Assembly: GCA_000181795.3 (NCBI GenBank)
Contig: CM012953.1
Span: forward strand, 15,995,554 to 16,059,553
Direction of reading: 5' to 3'
DNA: 64,000 bases
Source of the DNA: Trichinella spiralis
Taxonomy: Eukaryota > Nematoda > Enoplea > Trichinellida > Trichinellidae
The number at the start of each line of letters is the position of its first letter. The first letter of the stretch is position 1. The position numbers and the translations under genes are program-made. Shown here one piece after another: positions 49,361-63,572 of the stretch. The notes below the pieces were generated by a model. It was given only the letters and a program-made list of their open reading frames with translations. It made no database searches and was not told the origin of the DNA.

Positions 49361-51394
49361 TTTAAAAGGTTGCTTAAGGTTAACTAATAAATTTGTAAAA
49401 AATGATTGAATGTGATTAAAAAATCAGGCTAAAGCAAATTCAAATAAGTAACATTTAAAAGCATATTTAAATTTATGTCACTCATAAGAATATTAAAGAT
49501 ATTTGTATCTATCTTTTTATGAAATTCAATTTCGCTTTGTAATCTGATATCATGCTATTTCCTTTATTAGTAATTAAAGCAAACTTTCACTAATTGTTTA
49601 ATTAAAACTAATTTTAAATTAAATCAAAACTTCAGTTCTTTAATTTTAAGCTAATTTAAATTTTTTGACTAAATAATTTTCTTAATTAGAGAATACGGAA
49701 AAAGTATTAACAGTTATCTTGAATTTTGAAAAGTAAATGAAGCTAGCTTATACTAATAGTTTCCTGAAAAACATAATTTCTTTAATTTTTTATAACAGAA
49801 TAGCAATTGGCTCGAAGTTAAATTAACATCGGCAACGCAGACAGAGTGCAAGGAGTTTCAATTAGCTAGTAGAAGCGTTGTTAATTCAGTTAGCTGTTGT
49901 TATGTACTGCAGGTATGCTGTGCGTTGTATTGCACATTCTGAAAACGCGATATGCTTAATTCATTTTATCTTGAGATGCATGTTGACCTAATTTGTGCCA
50001 TAGATGTTATAAAAAGATCTTCTTCGACTTATTAACTTATCGATGCTGTAAAAGTTTACAAAGAACAGTATGAACATTTCAAAGCACGCTTCTAGGCAAC
50101 AATGACATCATGTATAAGTCAGAATATTTAAAGCATTCTTTACAATTAATCAATTACATGAAAGTGATAAAATGTAATATAATCAAATTATAATAACTTT
50201 GATCAATGATGCTCTGAAAAACTTTAAAAAATATTTTCAAAACAACTAATATTTTACTAACACGTATGGTTCAACAGTCCCGCAGTGCTATTTTTAAATA
50301 GCTGTTTGATTAAAGAGGATATATATTATAATAGGCGCAGGAACAGAAGAAGGCATCTAATTATTGAATATTAACATAATCAAGAGAAAATCAGGTAAAC
50401 ACTGTGAATGAAATAGCAAACAAAGGATCAAAATTAAAGAGAGCATTTGTAAATATCACTCAAACAAATGATGACTAATAAACATAATTTTGAGGCTACA
50501 AACGGCAAGTCTCTCTTAATATGCTCTTTGATGCATCAACGAACATTCCCCAAGCAGTAAAAGCTTGGTTGTGAAATAATTTGAAATAATGATGACTTTA
50601 CTATTTAGCAAAAGGTAAAAAAACGTTAAAATATTTTATTGAACAGCTTTATGAAACGTAAATGTTTTCATTAAATTGGAACTAGTCGTTGTTATAGTTA
50701 ACCAAAAAATTTATGCTTAAAATTACATTTCCATTATTTTCACTTAGATTTCCTTTTTGTCACATTATAATATATCTTCGAGAATTTATCAGCATATAAA
50801 TGAGCAGTCATCAAGCAAGAATGCTTTATAAATCAGATTCAGCACTTGAGAACATATCGTGAGGTTCTTTTCGACAGTGTCAAAGTTCATATTCATTATT
50901 ATCATAATTTTTTTCTGGATTAGTTATGTTTATTATTAAATTTACAATTAAATTATTAGCAGATCAATGAATAATGCAATATATCCGAAGAACATGGACA
51001 AAGCGTTTCAATTGTTATTTTAATATCTCAATGTGATTTGATAAATCTAGATCTGATTCAGAATTTTCTAGAAAGCAGATGCATTATTACAAGAGCATTT
51101 AAAGCTATTTCTGGGTAATTATAAAAAAGAAAACAATTTTTATATCTTATTAAATGAAAATTTACATATTGAAAAGGAGTACTGTAAAGAAATGAACCTG
51201 TGCCTCAGAGAAGTATGGGTTCTACTTCTGACCAGAAGATATCTCATTAAATTTGGAAACGCTTACGCTTGCAGCCTTTTGTACAAATGGAAGGAATGTA
51301 ACAAAATGGCAGTAGTTGAAATAACACCAAATTAGCAGATGTATTATTGTGCAAGTGTGTGGGCATGATGATACTAGTTTCAGCTTAAATGCTG

Positions 51395-51516
51395 ATCTCA
51401 GCTTTACCTGCAGCGCTTTTAATGGGTTTTTAATGAAGTTAGCTTCTCGGTACATATGACGCCTGTTGTCTTTCTCTATATAAGAAACGGACATACTGGA
51501 ATTAAAAATTAAGTTA
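51395..51516 (-). other. Possible isolated exon
   Basis: On the minus strand an acceptor (taattccag) precedes an open stretch (MSVSYIEKDNRRHMYREANF...), which ends at a good donor (ctgcag/gtaaag). The whole frame is open for 128 codons. No neighbouring exon or family could be identified, so this may be chance. Confidence 0.2.
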
Positions 51517-54500
51517 GTAATTATATAAAAATGAGTATTAACATGTTTCATAACGATACGACATTCTAAAATGTTTCCATATTTAATTAGTTTTACCCTA
51601 TCCAGCACTTATTCTATTTTGAAAAATCAATCTACTTATCACTTTACGCTTCACCTTTATGAGGAGGATAAATCATTCACTGTCACAGCACTGATGATTC
51701 ATCAGATTCAAATCTGTTTATTATAGAATGAATGTTTCAAATAAACAATTCAACGCCATAAAAAGATTTAATTATGATATAAAGAATAATTAAATGAAAT
51801 CAGTAACCACATTTTATAAATATTCTTCCAAAATAACAGTGAAAATATCAATAATAATTAACTCATGGCATAAAAAATATGCTGATGCAAATTTTCATTT
51901 TTAATTTATACTTTACAAATTTATGTGAACAATGAAACTATAGTCTAATATTTCAGCAGTTTTAGCAAGAAATGTAAGCTAAAATATTTCTGTTTCTGTT
52001 TTATCAGTGATTTTTTTATTTCTTACTTTTTTCTATTGAATATAAAAGTATGATAAAAACTTTTAAAATTTTAATGCCATTTTAAATAGCGGTGTATAAT
52101 GCAGAACGATGAGTGATGATGTGCTTCACTACATGTTGTTTTTATGAATTGCAAGCATTATGCGCTAAATTATAAGTTTCTATTGGTCCAAAAATCAAAA
52201 TGAAAAATTCTTAAATTTCACATTCATTTTACTTGTCATTTCATAGTTTTTTGTTTAATTTTTTTATTCAGAAATTTTTAAATTCATTTTTTTAATATTC
52301 AATAATAAGGTATGAAAAAAAATTTCAAGATTAACAAGTGATGATAACACTAACTAGAAAGAGAAAATTAAACTTCTCAAGGCAAAACATTTGCTTTAAA
52401 AAAAAGAAAAAAAATGCATCGATAGAGAAATTCATGTTAATAAATAAAAATAAATCTCATAGATAAAAAAGCATTTTAAAATTTATTTTGAAATTAACAA
52501 TTGGAATTCACTAGTGTAACCTTTAATTTTATTCATATTAAAAATTTATACTTAAAAATGAAATGAAATTTTATTTTTAAAAGTTAAAAGAATACTTCTG
52601 GAATTATAATATTATGCTATAATTTCAAAATAATAAATTCTTTTTGAGACATTTTTGAATATATGCAATGTTTTTATTTTTGCATTCAAAGATGCTATGT
52701 GTGTTATGTAATCTGAAAAGTAACAATCTCATATTTTCGATTAAAAAATTATGACAAATATAAATTTAAATAAAGAATAAATAAAATAACTTACTAAATA
52801 ATTTCACAATGCAATGTTGTGTTACGTTTTAACTCATCATATTATCAATAACAGAGAAAGAGAAAAGAAAAGAGATGGGGTGTTCAAAATAATTTTAAAA
52901 AAATCCGCTTGTCATTTTAACGAAAACCAACAAATAAGTTCTGGCAACACAAGATCTGAAGAAGTTTCAAAAGAAATAATTCGACAGATAAGTTTAACAC
53001 AGTGACTGAAATAAAGTGAAATAGAATCATTTAAGCCAATAATATGGATCACCTGTTGATTATCTGACGTTAGCTTTTAATAGTGAAAAATGGAAGAAGA
53101 TGCAATTTAAAATTTCAATTAATTCATTCGTGCCTAAAGGCTTTCAGATCTTATTCGAGTTGAACAAAATTGCTTAGAGAAGATTCGTTTGAAAAAGTAA
53201 CGTTTCAGTCACTCTACCACTCTGAATATTGGTACTTTTCATTGAATTCAATGAAAGTGAAAGTGAAGCCATGGAAAACGCATGTGAGCTGGAAAGCAGA
53301 GAAGAAAAGAAGAATTTATATTCCAAAAAAGAAAATATAGATTTCTGAGAAAATTATTGTGATTTTATTTTGACTTTATGCGATGTTATAGTTGATTATT
53401 TAATGAATAACATTAAAAAAGCATTGACTTTTATTAGAATACTGAATGGTGAAATAACTGTAAAATTAAAATCTTTAATGGTGTATGTGTATAATAATGT
53501 TCACCACATTAATATAATTTATTTTACAAAAAAGTATTTGCTGTATAAAACTTTAATTTATTCAGTAACTTTTATCTTGAATATTTTAATTCTTATTCTG
53601 ATGCAATGCAGCGTTTATCTGAAATGAAAATTTTAGCATTAATATTTCACTTATGAAATCATTGCAGTTTAATTAAAATGGTAAAAATATATCAATTAAG
53701 AAATGGTAACTGCATGTGATGTAGTTTTGCAAAAACTTTATGCACCACATTTAAAATTTAATAAATGTCAGCTATCGTCATAAAAAAATTAAGCAACAAT
53801 TATTATGTCGGTAGCAGTGAACATAATTTTGCTTTGATTTTTGATAAAACATAAATTTCATATTTTACTTGCATAAAATGTTAAATTACAAATGCCTCGC
53901 TTTCTATTTCAAACAAGTTGCACTAAAAGTGAAGATTCACTGAACTTTATAATCATTTCTATTTCTTGATTTCATGTAAAATGAGATTTTTATATATTCT
54001 TACCTGATTATCATAAAAACAGACGTTTACTGTAAAAAAAAGTTTTTTCCTTACTAACTTCGAAGTGAAAAATTCCGTTAATATTTCTTGTTTTTAGAAA
54101 GTGCCATGTAACGCAGTTGAAATTCATCTTTGATTACAATTTTTTGCAAATTATTTGTAATTTCTACTGATGTGTTTCATTTCATTTGTAATCTTTAAAT
54201 TCATACTTTCATTTCTTAAGCATTTTAGATGATAATTAATTTTTATTTAATAGAGTGTTCTTTTTATGAAATGTTTAAATTCTTTTTTTAATTTCACGTT
54301 TATTTAAATCATCAGCGTATATTTTCAGGGTATGATTCCTTGGAAATTTGAATGAATTTTAGGAAAAGTTTTCATTATGACCTCAGATTTGACCAAGTTT
54401 GTTTGCTGTTGTCGTTCAGAATAGCACAGTGAATGTCGGGGAAATTGCAGCTGATAAATATTGTTAAAAGAGGGGAAAGAAATGTTTCTTCACAATGAAA

Positions 54501-57500
54501 TGCATGCATTTAAAATTATTAGCTACAGAAATGTTTTGATATTCTTAAAATTTTTACACACTTGTACATTTGAGAATGAAAAAAATTGCAATATTTTTGC
54601 GCATCAAATAACATTTATCGGTTTGCTGCTGAGATTTCTATTCAAACTTACAACTGTCAAATGAACGTGCTTTAGAAGGATGTTCATTGCGAAAGTTGTG
54701 AAGAAGAAAAGTTACATGAAAATGAAATGCCTCAGAATAAGATGCGAGCCGATAATGAATTAATTGGAGAGTATTGGTATTGCTATTAATTATCAATATT
54801 GGACAGTTTTAATTGTATTCCAATAATTTAAATACGATAATTAAGTTGAAGAAAGCTGCAATAAATATTAAGTTTTTTGATAATTTTTGAAATAATTGTT
54901 AATTGTAAGGTAAGTTTAGTTTTCATTTGTAAATGCAGTTTGTTTCGGTGATTTCATTAATTGATTTTTCACATTTGTTAGTCTATTTAAAGCATACATT
55001 TTATATTTTAAAAATTTATAAATATACATATACATATTCCATTTGGATACAAACTGGATGTTGCGCAATGTGAACGAAAATAACATGGCAAACAAACGCA
55101 AAGAATGAAAATTGAAATGAAGGATTGAATTAAATGTTTAAGTAATAAACACATAATTCAATGCGTTAAGCATTTAAGTGAAATTACAACACAACAAAAT
55201 CAATTTATCAATTTTTTCTGTAATAATGACATTTTTCGTAATGTCTGAACCAAGATTTTACTCATTCTATCAATTGTAATCTGGTATTTCCGGTAATCGG
55301 GCAGCAGTTTTCAAAATTTGCTACTTTTTATAAGCAAATATTAAACAGTTGTTTAATGTTCAGTTGATTAAATGACAGATATTAATTAGATTTGCGAAAA
55401 TTGGGTTATTGCCATGCGTGTAACTAGGTATTAAAGGCATTGTGACAAGATGCTTTCTTGATCAGAACAGTTTTGATTAGAAGAAGAGAAATTGTCCTCT
55501 TTATTGAATATTACAACTAGTAAATACTGATTGCACAATACATACATATATTATATACATATGCATATGTATATCTCCACGTCTTTTCTTTTTCTTTAAT
55601 TAAACATTTCCAATTTCATAATTTTCAACTTTCATATTCAACTGTAAGTCTTTTTCGTTTCTGCATTATGCTTTATTCTTTTAAAGTAAACCTAGTACTA
55701 AAATAACAAATTTTTATATTAATTATTGTAATAAAATAATAGCAAATCTCTAAATAAACTGAATTTTTATTCTGAAATCTACACTTATAATATAGAAATG
55801 TTTTTTGCTAAATTTGCGTTGCACAAAATTATTGTATTATTTTAAACAATCCACTTTTCACATAACAGTTTGATAATGTGATATAAATAATTTTTGAATA
55901 CAATTTAATCAATCTAAATAATCCTACATTCTCAAAATTGCATTAAACTGATAACTGTAGATAATTTATGAATAAGAAAAAGAGATTTTTTCATATCCAA
56001 TTTTACATTATTGGTCATCAGTGCTTAAATTTGTTTTTTAATTTCAATAAATCTATTCAATTTCTTTAATGAATATCAATTTAACCATCAGAATAAATAA
56101 TAATGGGAAAATGATCAAAATATATTTTTTAAAATTATAATCTTTGTTCGCATGAAGATATATTTTGTTTCTTCAACATTTTTAGAAAATAGTTTTTGTG
56201 AAGTGTTATAAGCTTTCATCATAAACACATTCAAATTTGAATGAAATCAGTTTTAAGTTATTTTAAAACAGTATTAATTGTAAGATGAAAAATAATGTTG
56301 TCTTTATTCATGTTGAATATGATAATATTTATGTTTAAATTACTATTAGAATGTTTATTTTTTATTGGCTAAATTAAAATTTTCTCAGTGAATTTCAAAC
56401 TTTTGAGAAAATGAACAAATGAAAAATTTCATAAAGAAATTAAATTTTTCTCTAATTTATTTATATTTATTGGTGTATTAAAATATTTAATGAAAATATG
56501 AAAAAATGAATCCGCCTTAAAATTTGAACAGTAATAAAGTTGATTTGTTTTCTTTTTAAAGTTAATTTGTTTATTTATTCTCAAACAGTTGTCAGTTATT
56601 GATGGTTTAGTTTAACTGAGTTGAAAGTGGAAAGTTACGGATAATTTTAATTTCTGCGACAATAATAAGAAGCACGTGACGTTATATGCATATTGATGGC
56701 TAGTTTTTTGTTTACTGCAGCAACAGTAGAACCTGAGGAAAGAAGAAAGTGGCCTGTGCTTTTGAAGATTAACAAAATTATTCGATTTTTGAAACAATAA
56801 ATAAATTTATTGTTTGTAAATAAAATGTGATGTTTTAAATAAAGTTTCATTGTGGTGTAGTTGTGAGATTATAAATAAAATTATGCTTTGAATTAAGCAA
56901 TCTTTTATCACTGATTGGATTGATCTTTGACAAAATGAATTTCATAAAGATTTTTATAAATTTTATCGAAAATTTTATATTTTTGCTTTCAAACATGATG
57001 AAGAAGATTTAAACGGAAACAATTAGCACAAACTGATGTGATGCGAGCAACAATCTTTTCCCTCCACAAAGTAAATATTTCTGATTGACGAACTGCCATT
57101 TGTTAAGCTTATTGTTGCTTTGAAATTAAATTGTTGAAAAGCTGTTTTTTATTTTATTATAATCAATATTTAGCATCATATTATTAAGTTTTGTATTTTT
57201 GAAAAAAAAATAAAACTGCAAATTATTTTAAAAGGTACTTGATTATCTTTTTCTTTCATTCGTTAATGAGTGAAAATAAATTTGAAATTACGATCCACAG
57301 TGAAAAACTGATGCTGTTTTGGACTGTTTGAAAATGAGCAGCAGGTTTGAAAATAAATATTATTATTATTATCATAAATTTTAAAGTTGATTCAAGTGAT
57401 GAAAATTTGAAACTGCTTTGTCGGCCTCGTATCAAATTTGATTGATTTGCAACAGAGCGATAGGGGAAATTATGCGTTGAATTTTCAAGTAGCTTTTCGT

Positions 57501-57756
57501 TTGCTTCGTATGATGGAAATTTATTTATTCACATCTATTAGCAATCTATCGATTATAATTAGCAATAAAATTACCAAGTGATTTTTTTCAGTTATCTACC
57601 ATAACTACAATGTATATCAGTGCTTTGATTGAGTAATTTTAATTTTTAATCATGGAAATGTCAAAGAAGAGAAATAACTTTTTTGAATATTAATAATATT
57701 GAAAATATCAAATTTTTTACATTTTTTTTCAAATTCATATCACTTGATAGCATTGC

Positions 57757-57783
57757 GTGTGTGTGTGTGTGTGTGTGTGTGTG
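57757..57783. repeat. (GT)n microsatellite
   Basis: About 13 GT units. Confidence 0.95.
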
Positions 57784-57989
57784 GTTGGCATCGTGTGACG
57801 TTGATTGAAATTATCGGCTTTTGTTTTGTTTACTTTGTCGGGTGTTGCAGAACCAAATGCTCTCATTTGACACATTATGATATGCAAAAAAATTTAATTT
57901 TAAATTCCAATACATATGCAGCTATTATTAATCAAATATTTGTAAAGATCTTAATTAATTTTCAAATCATCAACATATAAATAAATAAA

Positions 57990-58008
57990 TATATATATAT
58001 ATATATAT
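57990..58008. repeat. (AT)n microsatellite
   Basis: Uninterrupted AT run following ataaataaat. Confidence 0.9.
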
Positions 58009-59419
58009 TCGATTTTGTTATCAATTTTCAATGGACAGACAGTGTTGTTTTATTTATTGCTTTCATATTTTTACGAAATTTCACTTACTTCTTTCGTAGA
58101 CTAATATAAAGTAGACAAACAATGTGAATTGTATGTTTGAATATAATGCAAATAGCTTAATATTTAATTTTTTTGGTTAATACTGATATTGTTGCCGATG
58201 ATATATGTTCAAATTGCTGATTTTCACTTATTATTATTATTATTGATGAATTTATTTTTTAATATTTAAATTTAAATGCCAGTTTAAAATTTTAAAAGTT
58301 GAGAGTTACTACAACGAAGGTTTACATGTTGCAGCGTCCAAATTTGTCCTTTATACAAACAGCTCTTAGCCCGATTATTGATAACACAGTGTGACATTTA
58401 TTATTTTTTTCAAATTAAAAAAAGTTCATAGGAATTGGTAAAAGAGAAAAAAATATTACAAAAGATCTGGAAGGAAGATTTCATTTACAGTATAACATTA
58501 CAATTGGACGGGCTTTGTTGTCATTGTAACTAACACGTTGTACAGTTTTATACTGTTCAGGTATTTTTTTTGAATTTTTATTTTTCAATATTATTTTGGC
58601 AAACATAAATTTTATGTAAATTTTTTGCCAGCTATTGAGCATTTTTTTTCGCACGTTGCAAATCTTTTCATTTTCTGCAAATCTTCATTCATTCCTAATT
58701 ATCTTATCTATCTCATCAATGAGGACTTCGATTTTTTTTCATTTCAGTTTGTATGTATGTTTTCCAGCAAGAAATTTTTTTTTCAAAAAATAATATTGAT
58801 ATTTGATAATATTAAATAAAAGTTAAATTCAATTGAAATAATTCACAAAAAAGAGAAAAAGATCAAATTTTGTATGCCGCATTAATTTTAATTATTTTAA
58901 TCCGATAAAGATGCTCATCAATCAATGAAGTGAATAGCAAGTTTTTTTCTTCTTATTTTTCAAAAAAAGCAAATTTTTGGAATTTTCATCTGAGATAGAA
59001 TCAATAATGCAATTATTAATTTTTTCATTCATTCATTTGAAGAATGTCTATCATAATTTTTTTTATTTTGCTTTAATTCAAACATTTATAAATTGCTTTT
59101 GACGTTCATCACTTGTGGCATTTTTCATTGATTATTCAACTTGATGAAGCGTTAAACAAAAATTTCACATTCAATAATTTGAAAAATGTATTTTAATATG
59201 AAAATCAAAAAGATTTTCATTTTGCATATTTTTCTTGTATTGCTTGAAATTTTGTGGGTGGAAATTATTTTTTTTTCTTTTTATTATGCTTGATGGTTTT
59301 AAATTGTTATCTTGATGCACTTGCCATAATGTCACATGCGTAAAATAAATCATTTGCAAAAATCTGCACTTGAACATTGTTCCAAGTGACAAATTTGATA
59401 TAGTGTAAATTTCTTTATT

Positions 59420-59533
59420 GACACACACACACACGCGCGTTTGCGTGTGGTGTGTGTTTATCTGCGTATCTTCTGTATGTGTGTGTGTGTCTGTATGTTA
59501 AATTAATGTTGCATAAAATTACACACACACACA
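59420..59533. repeat. AC/TG inverted simple-repeat cluster
   Basis: An (AC)n run, a GCGCG core, a (TG)n run, a second (TG)n run and another (AC)n run occur within 115 bases, 80 bases upstream of the SLC16-type start codon. The arms can pair as hairpins and alternate purine-pyrimidine. Confidence 0.8.
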
Positions 59534-59612
59534 TGTTTTTGATTTCTTCGTTTAATATTGTTTTCATAATTATAATTATATATTACTTATTGTAGTTAAG
59601 TGTATAATAATA

Positions 59613-62076
59613 ATGGAAAAGAGATGCGAAGTGATAGAGAGAAAAAATTCTTCATCATCCGTTGATAAGGTGGAAAATGAATTGTTGGACGATGAAGAAG
59701 ATTTGTCAGGTATGAATTATAAATTATCTTTTTTTTATAATTTGCATAATTTTTTGATATGAATTTTTTTATTGTTCTGCTTTTTTATTCCAATTAGATC
59801 TTCGTCCTGTACCGCCGGACGGTGGTTTTGGGTGGGTTATTGTTTTTGCAAGCTTCATGGCGAACACCATTGTCGACGGTATTGCTTATTCATTTGGTAT
59901 AATTCTTCCAGAATTGCACAGACATTACAAAGGCACGGTTCAAACTGCGGCATGGGTGGGATCACTTCTCACAGGCATGTACATGCTCGTCGGTATGTTC
60001 ATCCCCTCCCCCCTATATTCTAATAATATAATTAAGTGAACAATTTCTCTTTTACAATAAGGCCCAGTTGCTGGTGGCCTTGTTAATAAGTTCGGTGCAA
60101 GATTTGTGTGCATTGCTGGTGCGGTGATTGCGATGGTCGGTTTTATCATTTCCATCTGGGCACCGACTTTACCATTCTTGATGTTTTCTTACGGTATACT
60201 AGGAGGTAGAAATTTGAATATGTTTTTTGTTTTGCTTTTGAACAATAGCAATGAAATCCATGTACGATTCGAATCTCCTCTTCTCAAGGTATTGGATTCG
60301 GCTTCATCTATTTGCCGGCTTGTGTGTTTGTCAGTTATTATTTCGACAAAAAGCGTGCCTTGGCTACAGGGATTGCCGTATCCGGTAGCGGCTTTGGTAC
60401 TTTTGTTTTTGCACCAATGACCGTTGCATTGATCGACCATTTCGGCTGGCAAGGGGTACTTTGGATTTTGGCAGGCTTCATAGCCAACTGTGCCGTCTGC
60501 GGTGCACTGCTCTGGCCATTGCCTGCTCCGAGGGGTGCAAAACAGGGGAACCATTCCACAATTGAACAGCAGCAACACAATATTGAAAATGAAAAATCAC
60601 GTGAATCACGTTTTTTGTTTTTAAATTTTTTGTGGTTAATTAAAATTAATTATTTTCAGCTTTGAAAATTCTTCCAAGCATTGAAATTCATCCACCAGAA
60701 GAAGCAAATGAATGCAAAAATGAAGAAGAAGAAGAAGAACAAAACAGTAGCATATTTGTTTGTTGTTATTATTAATTTTCTCTTTTTTTATTACAAAATT
60801 ATTTAAAAATGGAAAATATGTTTTAAGAAGCAAAAAATAGCAAGAAAAACAAAAAGTGGACTTCAACTGATGAGAATGTGGTTCCTCTGGTGGATGCGTT
60901 CAAAATGAGGAAAACACTGTCATTTCAGCACATATCCGACAAGAAGCAGGCCCAGCCGACAACACTGCGGTGCATTTCTGCTTATTTGATTTACAATTCT
61001 GCAAGTGACAACAGTCTGGACAGTCCATTCGATCGGCCGGATGTCTTCTATCCCGGCTCGGTGGCCAATTTACCTCCTCTTCTACGTACGATCAGCAGTC
61101 AATCCAAGGAACGGAAAGTGACCGGAACATCCAAGTTGGAAGCTGTGATCGAGGAACTCGTCGATACGGATTTGTTGCCCAACCGGATGAAGAATAAGAA
61201 GAAGAAGAAGAAGAAGAGCAAACGCAAATTGCACCACATCCCGAGGACCATATCCCGCGTCTTGCTCAGCATGATTGATTACCATCTGCTCAAACATCCG
61301 TCCATGCTCATCTTGTCCATTGCCAACATTGTTGGCATGCTTGGCTTCTACGTGCCGTTTGTTTTCTTGGCCAGCTATTCGGACTCGCTTGGAAATACCA
61401 AAGAACAAAGTTCACTGTTGTTGTCTGTGATTGGAATTACAAACACCATCGGTAGGATTATTTTCGGCTGGGTATCCGATCAACACTGGGTTACAGCTTT
61501 GACCATAAACAACATTGCTTTGCTTCTCTGTGGTTTGCTCACTTGCCTCTGCGTGGTATTCACAACGTACGAACTGTTGATTCTCTACTCAACATTATTT
61601 GGATTTTTTATAGGTATTTTCTAATTTTGCAATATGATAATATTGTTTGACAAGTAGATGTTATTATTATTATTATTCAACAGTGAGTGATATTGGAAAT
61701 TTATGTTGATTTATGGAAATTTCTTCATTACAGCACCGTACGTGTCCCTCAGTGCAGTGATTCTGGTTGAAGAACTCGGTTTGGAAAATTTGACAAATTC
61801 TTTCGGACTGTTGACCCTGGCTCGCGGAATTTCAGCAATGGTCGGCAGTCCATTGGGCGGTGAGCTTTTATTTTTAGTTTTTTTTGAAATTTTAAAATTT
61901 TTCAAAATCATCTATTTTTTGCTTTCTCTTATTCTTTAGGAGCAATATTTGACATCACCGGATCGTATAAATTTTCATTCTTCTTTGCGGGATCTTTAAT
62001 ATTTATATCCGGATTAATCAGCTATTTGATTCCGTTGCATCATTATATTCAAAATAGAAAAAAACGAAAATTATGA
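59613..62076 (+). CDS. Monocarboxylate transporter-like protein (SLC16 family, 627 aa)
   Basis: Eight exons: 59613-59709, 59798-59992, 60062-60205, 60289-60600, 60660-60746, 60828-61613, 61734-61859 and 61940-62076; all phases agree. An acidic N-terminus leads to the SLC16 signature PDGGFGWVIVFASF (residues 39-52) at TM1. Next come TM2-TM3 (GSLLTGMYMLVGPVAGGLVN) and the TM5 motif YFDKKRALATGIAVSGSGFG. TM6 is followed by a long cytosolic loop of about 180 residues holding a Glu run (NEEEEEEQN) and a Lys run (KNKKKKKKKSKRK). TM7-TM12 follow, including NTIGRIIFGWVSD and the tail NRKKRKL. SLC16 members are plasma-membrane major-facilitator proteins moving lactate/pyruvate, aromatic amino acids or other small acids; the substrate cannot be told here. 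Exon 4 could end 9 bases later (60609) in the same phase. Confidence 0.92.
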
Positions 62077-62143
62077 TATAAAAAATATAATATTCCCCTT
62101 CATTTTAAAATTGTTTCTTTTTTCTATTTCTTTTTTTCTGTGC

Positions 62144-62149
62144 AATAAA
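62144..62149 (+). terminator. Polyadenylation signal AATAAA
   Basis: AATAAA 68 bases after the stop codon of the SLC16-like gene. Confidence 0.65.
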
Positions 62150-63572
62150 TGACAAACTCTATAAAGCCATCAATCAGCCAATTAATTTATCATATCATAA
62201 CGTTTATTATTTATTTTTTGTTTGTTTCCACAAAAACATTGTGATCAATTGCATCATGTGCTCAAAGAAAAATTACTTTAATCACAACATCTTTCTACAC
62301 ATGCGTAAGTTTTTATGATAATTTATGACCTCTTGGTACTACTGATGTACCATATTGTTGTCTTATAATTGTGGTGAATATTTTTTGGCAAATGTAATTT
62401 TGAGAAAAGCATATTTGTTAAAGTTGTTATTTTTTTGTTCTATCATTTGTTTTAGTAAATATAAAATATGAATTTCAAAAAAATTTTAACCATACAATGA
62501 AAATACTCTTGTGAAATAAGCGTTTTTTTTAATTTTCTATAAACAAATCACGATACACAAAAATAAACTTATGCTATGGCTAAATGTTGAAAAAATGTAT
62601 AAATGCATTCGTTGTTTTCAATTCATCACTTTCAACGCTAGTGAAGAAACATTATGTATCTGAAATTGCTAGCATTAAAAAATGATTTTTTGTTTTTATT
62701 CCAATTGGATCGCGTGTATATGATAATTTCCATTTAATTGTGCGTTGTGGTAATAGATGGAGCGGTATGATGTTATATCAAATTTACTATTAAAAATTTT
62801 TCTCATAATATGAAAGCAATCTCTTTTATTGTTTGTTTGCTTGAAATTCAGCTTATGCTCTGCTTTTGTTCAATTTTGTCATTTTTGATGAAAAGGAACA
62901 TTGTATAATTTTTGTCCGCTCAGTCAGTCATTACAATGTTTACTATGTTTAAGCAGTACTGAGTGCTGATGCAAACATCAAAGGCAAAAAGAAGAATCCA
63001 ATTATGGTCTACTGTTTGCTCAGATGTGTTAAGAGACAGATATTTCTGTTGCATACATATTAAATGAATTGTGATCATTAAATGAAATGAATTTTGTTGA
63101 ATTTTGACGCTGGATTTTTTCTAGTTATAAATCATTTCATCTTTACTAATTTACACAATCATATACCAATATTTTTTTAAATTATTTACCCTATCTGTTT
63201 TAAATTATTTCGATTTTATCATTCAGTTGTAAACTATGCTAGAATTCTTTTTAACAGTATAATTTTTAATGTGATATTTATCTGTTAAAAAAATTTAACA
63301 AAAACTAATAATAAAATTGTTTTTAAACAACAGTATCAGAATGTGCATTTTGAAGTTCAGCCGCTTCAGTTGTTGATACAATACATTTTTGTTTAAAACG
63401 TCAAAGTAACTTTCATTTATGTAGCAGAATTCAAGGTGAAATAAAACAATAATATTATACACTACAGTAAAACTATTTCATTGATCGTGATAATGTTTAT
63501 TAGTACAGTATACTGAAAAAATGAGCGATCACATGATATTTGATTTATAATTGCTACTCTGTCGATAGCGTA
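62150..63572. other. Intergenic, nothing seen
   Basis: AT-rich spacer between two plus-strand genes; no supported feature. Confidence 0.5.

Noticed and set aside
60266-60275. gattcgaatc, resembling a tRNA B box
   Set aside because: It is a palindrome inside an SLC16 intron, without an A box or a foldable cloverleaf around it. No tRNA or rRNA gene was found anywhere in the window.
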